DNA of 38,196 nt from Bifidobacterium biavatii DSM 23969. GTDB lineage: Bacteria; Actinomycetota; Actinomycetes; Actinomycetales; Bifidobacteriaceae. A model generated the notes under the pieces. The model saw nothing but the letters and a program-made list of their open reading frames with translations, was not told where the DNA came from and did not search any database. The stretch is taken from NCBI RefSeq assembly GCF_000741165.1, contig NZ_JGYN01000036.1, positions 37-38,232 on the forward strand. Reading direction: 5' to 3'. This document shows, one piece after another, positions 26,871 through 35,300 of the stretch. How positions within the stretch are numbered: position 1 is the first letter of the stretch; every line of letters starts with the position of its first letter. A program made the position numbers and the translations under genes.

Positions 26871-29171
26871 ATGCCCGAATCCTACGGTGCTGACAGTCTT
26901 ACCGTGCTCGAAGGCCTTGACGCGGTGCGTAAGCGCCCCGGCATGTACATCGGCACGACCGACAGCCAGGGCCTCATGCACTGCCTGTGGGAGATCATCG
27001 ACAATTCCGTGGACGAGGCTCTCGCCGGCGCATGCGACCACATCACCGTCACCCTGCATACGGACGGCTCGGTTGAAGTCGCCGACAACGGCCGCGGCAT
27101 CCCCGTCGACGTCGAGCCGAAAACCAAGCTCACCGGTGTCGAGGTCGTGCTCACCAAACTGCACGCCGGCGCCAAATTCGGCAACGCGTCGTACAACGCG
27201 GCCGGCGGCCTGCACGGCGTCGGCTCGTCCGTCGTCAACGCGCTGAGCTCGCGTCTCGACGTCGAAGTCGACCGCGACGGCAAAACGCACCACATGGCGT
27301 TCCACCAGGGCCATCCGGGCGTGTATTCGGACGCCGACCCCGCGCATCCGTCCCCGGACTCGCCGTTCAAGCGCACGCGCAAGAACAAGCCGACCGAACT
27401 CGAAATCATCGGCAAGGTCAGCCCCAAAACCACCGGCACGCGCATCCGCTACTGGGCCGACCCCGAAATTTTCAACGACACCGCGCGGTTCAGCTACGAG
27501 CAGCTCATCGACCGCGTGCGCCAGACCAGCTTCCTTGTGCCGGGCCTGAAGATCACCGTCGTCGACGAGCACATTCCCGAAACCGGCGACGAGAGCGTCG
27601 ACGAACTGCGCGAAGTCGACGACGCTGCAGCTGGCACGACTCCCGACATCAACGACGAAAATGGCACGTCGCCGCTCGACGGATTCGACGAGATCGGCGG
27701 TGGACGTGACGAGCGCGACGACACGCAGTCCGGTGAATCGACGGCGGTCGCGATCGCCAAGGCCGACGCGGCCGGCCACACGCACCGGCGCGTCGAGGAA
27801 TTCTGCCACACCGGCGGCGTCAGGGACTTCGTCGACTTCCTGTCGAACGGCGAACCCGTCTCCGACATTTGGCGCATCAGCGGCAAGGACACGTACGTCG
27901 AGGAAACGCAGGCCGTCGGCGAGAACGGCGAACTGCACGCGCAGAAGGTCACCCGCGACTGCGGCGTCGACATCGCCATGCGATGGGTGAACGGCTACGA
28001 CACGGTGATCCGCAGCTTCGTCAACGTGGTCGAAACGCCCGGCGGCGGCATGCACGTCGACGGGTTCCTGCTGAGCCTGACCAAGCAGATCCGCAAAACC
28101 GTCGAGGACAACGCGCGCAAACTCAAGGTCAACCTCAAGGACCCCGCGCAGAAGATCGAACGCGACGACATCATGGCCGGACTCGTGGCCGTCGTCACCG
28201 TGCGCATCGCCGAACCGCAGTTCCAAGGCCAGACCAAGGACGTGCTCGGCACCGCGCAGGTCAAGCCGATCGTCACCCGCATGACCGACCGGCAGTTCGG
28301 CGAGATGATCACCGGTTCCAAGCGCGGCTACAAGGAGCAGTCCGGCCGCGTGCTCGACAAGATTGTTGGCGAAATGCACGCGCGCATTCAGGCACGCAAG
28401 ACCAAGGAGGTCACGCGCCGCAAGAACGCGCTCGAATCCGCGTCCATGCCGCCGAAGCTGTCCGACTGCCAGCCGGGCAACGACGACGTGGCCGAACTGT
28501 TCATCGTCGAGGGCGACTCCGCGCTCGGCACCGCCAAGGCCGCGCGCAACTCCGCGTTCCAGGCGCTCCTGCCGATCCGCGGCAAGATCCTCAACGTGCA
28601 GAAGGCATCCCTCGCGCAAATGCTGTCCAACAAGGAATGCGCGGCGATCATCCAGGTAGTCGGCGCGGGTTCCGGCCAGAGCTTCGACATCGACCAGGCG
28701 CGGTACAACAAGGTCATCATGATGACCGATGCCGACGTCGACGGCGCGCACATCCGTATCCTGCTGCTCACGCTCTTCTACCGCTACATGCGCCCGCTCA
28801 TCGAACACGGGCACGTGTACGCGGCCGTCCCGCCGCTGCATCGCATCGCGCTCGCCGGCTCGCACAAGGGCGAATACATCTACACGTACTCCGACGACGA
28901 ACTGGCCGGCAAACTCGCCGACCTTGACCGGCGCAAGATCTCGTACAATCCCGACATCCAGCGCTACAAGGGTCTGGGCGAAATGGACGCTGACCAGCTC
29001 GCGGACACCACCATGGACCCGCGCACGCGCATGCTGCGCCGCATCCGCATGGAGGACGCCGCCCAGGCCGCGGGCATCTTCAGCCTGCTCATGGGCGACG
29101 ACGTGCCGCCGCGCAAGCAGTTCATCGTCGACAACGCCGACGACTTCGACCGTTCCAAGATTGACACCTGA
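26871..29171 (+). CDS. parE: Topoisomerase IV subunit B (ParE)
   Basis: ATPase subunit of a type IIA topoisomerase that unlinks daughter chromosomes with ParC. It has 766 residues. The GHKL ATPase has LWEIIDNSVDEALAG, DNGRGIPVDVEPKTKLTGVE and GGLHGVGSSVVNALS. The TOPRIM domain has EGDSALGTAKAARNSAFQALLPIRGKILNVQ (Glu547) and MTDADVDGAHI (Asp620, Asp622, Asp624), and the C-terminus has RYKGLGEMDADQL. The EGDSALG variant (not EGDSAGG) and the position next to the primary sigma gene point to actinobacterial ParE, not GyrB. An acidic, Gly/Thr-rich insert of about 65 residues (roughly 241-305) interrupts the transducer domain. The ATG is set by AAGGAG at 26861-26866. Confidence 0.93.
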   Translation: MPESYGADSLTVLEGLDAVRKRPGMYIGTTDSQGLMHCLWEIIDNSVDEALAGACDHITVTLHTDGSVEVADNGRGIPVDVEPKTKLTGVEVVLTKLHAGAKFGNASYNAAGGLHGVGSSVVNALSSRLDVEVDRDGKTHHMAFHQGHPGVYSDADPAHPSPDSPFKRTRKNKPTELEIIGKVSPKTTGTRIRYWADPEIFNDTARFSYEQLIDRVRQTSFLVPGLKITVVDEHIPETGDESVDELREVDDAAAGTTPDINDENGTSPLDGFDEIGGGRDERDDTQSGESTAVAIAKADAAGHTHRRVEEFCHTGGVRDFVDFLSNGEPVSDIWRISGKDTYVEETQAVGENGELHAQKVTRDCGVDIAMRWVNGYDTVIRSFVNVVETPGGGMHVDGFLLSLTKQIRKTVEDNARKLKVNLKDPAQKIERDDIMAGLVAVVTVRIAEPQFQGQTKDVLGTAQVKPIVTRMTDRQFGEMITGSKRGYKEQSGRVLDKIVGEMHARIQARKTKEVTRRKNALESASMPPKLSDCQPGNDDVAELFIVEGDSALGTAKAARNSAFQALLPIRGKILNVQKASLAQMLSNKECAAIIQVVGAGSGQSFDIDQARYNKVIMMTDADVDGAHIRILLLTLFYRYMRPLIEHGHVYAAVPPLHRIALAGSHKGEYIYTYSDDELAGKLADLDRRKISYNPDIQRYKGLGEMDADQLADTTMDPRTRMLRRIRMEDAAQAAGIFSLLMGDDVPPRKQFIVDNADDFDRSKIDT

Positions 29172-29189
29172 TCGGCCTGATCGTCGAGT

Positions 29190-29287
29190 GTCATTTCGAG
29201 CGAGGCGAAGCCGAGTCAAGAAATTGTATACGATGCATGTGGCAGAGGGAAGAGATTTCTCCATTCTCTTCGCTCGGTCGAAATGAC
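29190..29287. repeat. 98-bp intergenic hairpin element (MITE-like)
   Basis: Imperfect inverted repeat: GTCATTTCGAGCGA at the left end matches the complement of TCGGTCGAAATGAC at the right end. Pairing continues through CGAAG/CTTCG and AGAAAT/ATTTCT segments. Palindromic units opening GTCATTTCGAGCG are, to my knowledge, common between genes in gut bacterial genomes. It lies between parE and its terminator, so it would fold in the parE 3' UTR. Confidence 0.75.
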
Positions 29288-29296
29288 GGATAGATG

Positions 29297-29346
29297 ATGG
29301 GGTCGGCTTCCGGGCGCAATGCCGGGAGCCGACCCCATTTTTTGCC
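29297..29346 (+). terminator. Rho-independent terminator of parE
   Basis: ATGGGGTCGGCT (29297-29308) pairs with AGCCGACCCCAT (29327-29338), extended by CCGG/CCGG, followed by TTTTTTGCC. The convergent aspA stop is at 29348. Confidence 0.95.
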
Positions 29347-29347
29347 A

Positions 29348-30793
29348 TCACTGATGTTCGCGGCAGGTCTGGCCGAGCCGGCGCGACAGGGCGATCGGAT
29401 CGAGCAGTGCGTCGAGCTCGTCGGCCGGCAGATCGGTGCGCTCGCCGGCCACCTCGCGTACGGACCGGCCGCTGACCGCCGCCTCCTTGGCGATGTCGGC
29501 CGCGTGCTCGTAGCCGATCGCGTCGTTGAGCGTCGCCGCGATCGACGGCGAGTATGCGGCGTACCGGCGGCCCACTTCGGCGTTGATCGTGATCCCGTCC
29601 ACGCAGCGCTCGCGGAACATCGCCATCGCGCGCGTCAGCAGGTCGATGCCGCCGAGCAGCGCGTGGATCATCACCGGATCGAACGCGTTGAGCTGCAGCT
29701 GGCCTTCGGACGCTGCCCACGTGACCGTCGTGTCCATGCCGAACACCATGAAGCAGCACTGATCCACGCATTCGGGGATCACCGGGTTCACCTTACCGGG
29801 CATGATGCTGCTGCCGGCCTGACGCGCGGGCACGTTGAGATCGTTGAACCCGTCGTGCGGGCCGGAGTTGAGCAGACGCAGGTCGTCGGCCGCCTTCTTG
29901 AGATGAATCGCGAGATTCTTGACGGTCTGCGAGACGGCGATGTACGCGCTCATGTCGGTCATCGCGGCCACTGGATCGGGAGCGGCCGTGATCGGCAGGC
30001 CGGTGATGCGCGCCAAGTGTTCGGTGGCGGTCTTGCGGAAGCGCAGGTCGGCGCAGATGCCGGTGCCGATGGCCGTCGCGCCCAGATTGAGCGACATGAG
30101 CCGCGGCACGACGCGCTCCAGTTCGGCGAGATCGGTTTTCAGGAAGCTGGCGAACGCGTGGAACTCCTGCCCGTAGGTCATCGGCACGGCGTCCTGCAGT
30201 TGCGTGCGTCCGATCGTTACGTCGTTGATGTGCCGGTCGGCCAGATCGTGGAACGCGCGCGCGAGTTTCCTGGTCTCTTCGGCGAGCGGGTTGAGCGCGT
30301 CGATGAGCGCGAGCTTACACGCGGCCGGATACGTGTCGTTGGTGGACTGGCTGTGGTTGACAGTGTCGTTCGGGTGGATGACCGCATAGTCGCCGCGCTG
30401 GCGGCCGATGATTTCGAGTGCGCGGTTGGCGATGACCTCGTTCATGTTCATGTTGGTGGACGTGCCGGCGCCTCCCTGCAGCACGTCGACGGGGAACTGG
30501 TCGGCAAGCTTGCCGCCTTCGATCTCCAGGCATGCGGCGACGATGGCGCGCGCCTTGTCCTCGTCGATCAGACCGAGTTCCGCGTTGGCCTCGGCGCAGG
30601 CGCGCTTGACGGTCGCGTAGGCCCTGATCAGCTGCGGATGGGCCGAGTCGGGGATATTGGAGACGGTGAAGTTGCCGATGGCGCGCTGCGTGTGGATGCC
30701 CCAATAGACGTTTGCGGGGACGGCTAGCTCGCCGATGCAGTCGTGCTCGAGTCGTGTGGGCTGCGGATTTCGGTCGGTTGCCTGTGTGGTCAT
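29348..30793 (-). CDS. aspA: Aspartate ammonia-lyase
   Basis: Interconverts L-aspartate and fumarate plus ammonia. It has 481 residues and belongs to the fumarase/aspartase superfamily. Conserved blocks: GGAGTSTNMNMNEVIANRALE, HPNDTVNHSQSTNDTYPAA, GRTQLQDAVPMTYGQEF, and the catalytic SS-loop GSSIMPGKVNPVIPE with Ser328/Ser329. The N-terminus TRLEHDCIGELAVPANVYWGIHTQRAIGNF and the VNPVIPE ending favour aspartase over class II fumarase (which has VNPTQ), but the Gly in IMPGK is fumarase-like, so activity needs proof. Bifidobacteria lack a full TCA cycle, so the enzyme probably serves aspartate/ammonia balance. The ATG is set by AAGGAGAG. It is a single gene, divergent from the permease gene. 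Confidence 0.87.
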   Translation of the reverse strand: MTTQATDRNPQPTRLEHDCIGELAVPANVYWGIHTQRAIGNFTVSNIPDSAHPQLIRAYATVKRACAEANAELGLIDEDKARAIVAACLEIEGGKLADQFPVDVLQGGAGTSTNMNMNEVIANRALEIIGRQRGDYAVIHPNDTVNHSQSTNDTYPAACKLALIDALNPLAEETRKLARAFHDLADRHINDVTIGRTQLQDAVPMTYGQEFHAFASFLKTDLAELERVVPRLMSLNLGATAIGTGICADLRFRKTATEHLARITGLPITAAPDPVAAMTDMSAYIAVSQTVKNLAIHLKKAADDLRLLNSGPHDGFNDLNVPARQAGSSIMPGKVNPVIPECVDQCCFMVFGMDTTVTWAASEGQLQLNAFDPVMIHALLGGIDLLTRAMAMFRERCVDGITINAEVGRRYAAYSPSIAATLNDAIGYEHAADIAKEAAVSGRSVREVAGERTDLPADELDALLDPIALSRRLGQTCREHQ

Positions 30794-30967
30794 CGTGCGC
30801 TCTCCTTGCGTTCGGGATTGTCTGTCACCATCATGGCCGGTTTGCCGGCGACATGCCATATTCCGCCGTGCGCGAAGGACCGGCGGGAGATCGGCTGCGT
30901 GACCGTCTGCGGCGTCGACGACACACCCGTTGATTACCGGAAGGTATTTATCGGGCACATCCGCTAT

Positions 30968-30985
30968 CGTATGTACGAACGTACA
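30968..30985. promoter_or_regulatory. Inverted repeat in the permease promoter region
   Basis: TGTACG (30972-30977) and CGTACA (30980-30985) form a perfect dyad with a 2-nt AA spacer, preceded by overlapping CGTATGTACG. A -10-like TATCGT (30965-30970) touches it, a position typical of repressor sites. The 12-mer CGTATGTACGAA recurs at the lhr start (32364-32375). Confidence 0.45.
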
Positions 30986-31079
30986 AGTAGTGCGGCGCTG
31001 CGTTGCGCGTCATGGGCGCCGGTGCAATGCCGCCGCGGCCGCAAGGGCCGTCGCCATCGCACAAAAGGAGAGAAAGGCC

Positions 31080-32282
31080 GTGGCCAATCTGCTGCTCGCC
31101 GTGATCTACATCGCCTTTATTAGCCTCGGTCTGCCCGACGCGCTGCTCGGCGCCGCATGGCCCACCATGAGCCAGGATCTGGGCGCGCCCGTCTCATGGG
31201 CGGGCGGCATTTCCATGACGATCTCCGCCGGCACCATCGTCTCCGCGCTGCTCAGCGACCGTATGACGCTGCGCTTCGGCGCAGGCCGCGTCACCGCCGT
31301 ATCGGTCGGCATGACCGCCGCCGCGCTGCTCGGCTTCTCCATTGCGCCGAACTACTGGGCGCTCATCGGCATGGCCATCCCGTACGGCCTCGGCGCGGGC
31401 GGCGTGGATGCGGCGCTCAACAACTACGTTGCCATCCACTACGAAAGCCGGCATATGAGCTGGCTGCATTGCATGTGGGGCGTCGGCACGCTCGTCGGCC
31501 CGTACGTCATGGGCTATGCGCTATCCAACGGCCAAGGCTGGCCGTGGGGGTACCGGTACATCGGCTTCCTGCAGATCGCGCTCACTGCCATGCTCGTGCT
31601 CAGCCTGCCGTTGTGGAAGTCGCGCAAAACGACCGTCGGTGATGTCGCGGAAGGATCGGACGTCGTCTCTGCGGGTGCCGTGACGGCGGCCGAACCGCGC
31701 AAGCCGTTGGGCGTCAAGGGTGTGCTCGCCATCCGCGGCGCCAAAGAGATCCTCGTGATGTTCCTGTGCTACTGCGCCATCGAACAGACCGCCATGCTGT
31801 GGGGTAGCAGCTACATGGTGCTCGCCGACGGCGTCGACAAGGTGACCGCCGCCAGCCGTATCGCCGTCCTCTACTTCGGCATCACCATCGGTCGCGCGCT
31901 GAGCGGATTCCTCACCATGCGGTTCAGCGATCCGGCAATGATTCGCATGGGTCAGGCGCTCATCCTCGTCGGCATTGTTATCATGCTGATCCCACTGCCG
32001 AACCATCTCGGCGTCTACGCCGGACTTGCGGTGCTCGGCCTCGGCTGTGCCCCCGTCTACCCGTGCATCATCCACTCGACGCCCACCTACTTCGGCGAGG
32101 AGAACTCGCAGGCCATCGTCGGCGTGCAGATGGCCTGCGCATACGTCGGCACCATGCTCATGCCGCCGCTGTTCGGCCTCATCGCCCAATATGTGACCAT
32201 CCGCCTGTTTCCGCTCTACCTGTTCGTCTTCCTCGCGCTCATGGTCGCCATGCACGAATCGTTGCGCAGGAAGCGCGGCTGA
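31080..32282 (+). CDS. Major facilitator superfamily permease (FucP-like sugar/H+ type)
   Basis: A 400-residue protein with about 12 hydrophobic segments, starting ANLLLAVIYIAFISLGLPDALLGAAWP. Features resemble the FucP-like group: YGLGAGGVDAALNNYVAIHY in helix 4-5, RHMSWLHCMWGVGTLVGPYVMGYAL, and WGYRYIGFLQIALTAML. The polar central loop (about residues 180-215) separates two six-helix halves, and the second half includes CAIEQTAMLWGSSYMV and LGLGCAPVYPCIIHSTPTYFGEENSQ. The substrate is probably a sugar or related small molecule (inference). The GTG start at 31080 is chosen because AAAGGAG (31064-31070) lies upstream and the first helix begins there. It may be controlled by the inverted repeat 95 bp upstream. 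It is monocistronic. Confidence 0.88.
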   Translation: MANLLLAVIYIAFISLGLPDALLGAAWPTMSQDLGAPVSWAGGISMTISAGTIVSALLSDRMTLRFGAGRVTAVSVGMTAAALLGFSIAPNYWALIGMAIPYGLGAGGVDAALNNYVAIHYESRHMSWLHCMWGVGTLVGPYVMGYALSNGQGWPWGYRYIGFLQIALTAMLVLSLPLWKSRKTTVGDVAEGSDVVSAGAVTAAEPRKPLGVKGVLAIRGAKEILVMFLCYCAIEQTAMLWGSSYMVLADGVDKVTAASRIAVLYFGITIGRALSGFLTMRFSDPAMIRMGQALILVGIVIMLIPLPNHLGVYAGLAVLGLGCAPVYPCIIHSTPTYFGEENSQAIVGVQMACAYVGTMLMPPLFGLIAQYVTIRLFPLYLFVFLALMVAMHESLRRKRG

Positions 32283-32353
32283 GCTGACGGTGATGAGGAG
32301 AGTGAAGACCCATAGGCGATAGTGCCGTGTGTTGCGACGTCCGCGGCGACGGG

Positions 32354-32359
32354 CATAAT
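32354..32359 (+). promoter_or_regulatory. Probable -10 of a leaderless lhr transcript
   Basis: CATAAT lies 7 nt before the lhr ATG at 32367. No Shine-Dalgarno occurs in or just before the gap. Confidence 0.5.
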
Positions 32360-32366
32360 CGAACGT

Positions 32367-35300
32367 ATGTACGAATGTTTGGATCTGTTTTCGGAGCCCA
32401 CCAAGGCATGGTTCAAACATGCGTTCAAGGAACCGACCGATGCGCAGCAAGAGGCATGGCCGGCCATCCGATCCGGCAAGAACGTGCTGGTTATCGCGCC
32501 CACCGGCTCGGGCAAGACGCTGTCCGCATTCCTTTCGGCGATCGACCGGCTGATGGGGGAGCGGGCCGCGCGTTCCGCGTCCGAAGGGGGTTCGGCGACG
32601 GCGGACGGCACGGCATCGCCGGACGCACAACCGGCCGCACGGCCCGACGCGTCGGGGAACGGTAGGCGTCGGCGTGGGCGGCAGGGACGAACCGCGGCCA
32701 AAGGCGTCACCGTACTGTACGTCTCGCCATTGAAGGCGCTCGCCGTCGATGTGGCCAAGAACCTGCAGGCGCCACTCGACGGCATCACCGCCCAATGCGA
32801 GGCGATGGGCCTACATGCGCCGAATATCCGCGTGGCGACCCGCAGCGGCGACACCACGCCGCAGGAACGGCGGGCCATCGTCTCCCGCCCGCCGGACATT
32901 CTCGTCACCACGCCGGAATCCCTGTACCTGCTGCTTACCTCCAAGGCACGGCGCATCCTCACCACCGTCGACACGGTGATCGAGGACGAGGTGCACGCGC
33001 TCGCCGGCACCAAACGCGGCGCGCACCTCGCGCTCAGCCTCGAACGGCTCGACCTGCTGACGATGAAGCCAGCTCAGCGCATCGGACTGTCGGCCACGGT
33101 GAACCCGCCCGAGGAAGCCGCCCGATTCCTCGGCGGCGTGCAACCGGTGACCGTCGTCAACCCGGGGGAGCGGCCCGCAATGGACCTGCGCGTGGTCGAG
33201 CCGCTGGCCAACATGCGTGACCTGCAATCCGCCAATGTTCCCGCCCGCGCAGGCGGCGCGGAAGCGCAACGCGCAACGGCACCACACATCTCCGGTGTCA
33301 CGCCGGCCATGCGGCGTCTGGCCGAGCATCGCGGCATCACTGGCGCGGCGATGGGTGGCGGAGCTGCGTCGCCGACAACCGGACGGCCCACCGGGCAGGA
33401 TTCGGTCGCCCTGGCGGGAACAGCAGGGGATCGAACCTCCGGCTCCATCTGGCCGGTGGTCGAACGCAGCATTCTTGACGAAATCCTCGCGCACCGCACC
33501 ACGCTCGTGTTTGTCAATTCGCGTGGCTTGGCGGAAAAGCTTACCGCGCGGCTCAACGACCTGTACGCCGACATGCGCGGTACCGGGCATGAGATCGCCT
33601 CGCCGGAGGGCCGCGAGGGATTCGCCCGTCATTACGACGCGGTGGTCGGTTCGACCACCATGCTCGTGCAGTCTCATGACGCCGACGATGTGATCGCAAT
33701 GGCGCACCATGGCTCTGTGTCCAAGGACCGGCGTAAGCAGATCGAGGAACAGCTCAAACGAGGCCAATTGCGCTGCGTGGTAGCCACGAGCAGCCTCGAA
33801 CTCGGCATCGACATGGGATCGGTTGATCTGGTCATCCAAGTCTCACCGCCATTGTCGGTCGCATCGGGCCTACAGCGCGTGGGCCGCGCCGATCACCGCG
33901 TCGGCGGCGTTTCGCACGCGCTCTTCTACCCGCTGACCCGCGAGCAGATCGTCGGCGTCGCGGCCAGCATCGAAAGCATGACCGCCGGCGACCTCGAACC
34001 GTTGTCCGTACCCCGTAATCCGCTCGACATCCTCGCCCAACAGACTGTCGCCGCCGCTGCGATGGACGATCTCAAACCGGACGACTGGTACGCGACCGTA
34101 TGCAAGGCCGCCCCGTTCGCCGGCCTCGGCCGCGACATGTTCGACGCGGTCATGGGCATGATGACCGGCGCCTACAACACCGAGGAATTCTCCGCATTCC
34201 GCCCGCCGCTCATGTGGAATCACGACGACGACATCATCGCCGCACGTCCCGGCGCGCAGCGGCTCGCCGTCACCAGCGGCGGCACCATCCCCGACCGTGG
34301 ACTCTACACGGTCGTCCTGCCCGAGGCCGACGCCGGCAAGGGGCCGCGACGCGTCGGCGAATTGGATGAGGAAATGGTCTACGAATCCCGCGTCGGCGAC
34401 GTGATCACCCTCGGCACCTCCACATGGCAGATCCAGGAGATCACCCGCGACCGCGTCATCGTCACGCCCGCACCGGGTCGCACCGCGCGCCTGCCGTTCT
34501 GGCACGGAGAGGAAAGCGGGCGCGACTACGGCTTCGGCAAGGCGAAAGGCCGGTTCCTGCGCGAAGTCGCCGGCGGATTGCAGTTATCCGAACCAGTTGC
34601 CCGCGTGCCGGGCGGGTTGACCCTTGACGAAGCGGGAACTCCTGACCGAGGCCCCCGTTTCGACGCGTCCATCGAGCGGCGATTGCACGGCGACGGGCTC
34701 GACGACAACGCCGTCGATAATCTCGCACGGCTGCTCGCCGAGCAGCACGCCTCAACCGGCACCGTGCCGAGCGACCGCACCATCGTTATCGAACGCTGTC
34801 CGGACGAGGAGGGGGATTGGCGCGTCATCATCCATTCCCCGTTCGGCAGGCGCGTGCACGAGCCGTGGGCGATGGCGATCACCACCCGCCTCAAGCAGCG
34901 CTACGGCTTCGACGGGCAGGCGTACGCGGCCGATGACGGCATCGTCTTGCGCCTTCCCGAAGGCGAAGGCACCATTCCGATCCGGGAACTCGTGACGTTC
35001 GACCCCGACGACCTGCAACGCATCGTCGAAACGCAGGTGGGGGAGAGCGTGCTGTTCGCAGCCCGGTTCCGCGAATGTGCGGCGCGATCCCTGTTCCTGC
35101 CGCGCACCGAACCCGGCAAACGCGTGCCCCTGTGGCAGCAGCGACTGCGCGCCGCGCAACTGCTCAACGCCGCCCGGTTGAAGCGCAACTTCCCGCTGCT
35201 TTTGGAAACCGCGCGCGAATGCCTGCAGGACGTGTACGATCTGCCCGCGCTCAGGGAGATCATGACCGGCGTCAACGCAGGCACCATCACCCTGCGAGAG

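Noticed and set aside
26847..29771. A 974-codon minus-strand frame opposite parE
   Set aside because: It runs across parE, the hairpin repeat and the terminator and into aspA; antisense artefact.
29348..30793. Class II fumarase (fumC) as the name for this lyase
   Set aside because: The VNPVIPE sequence after the catalytic loop and the aspartase-like N-terminus fit AspA better, although the IMPGK Gly is fumarase-like.
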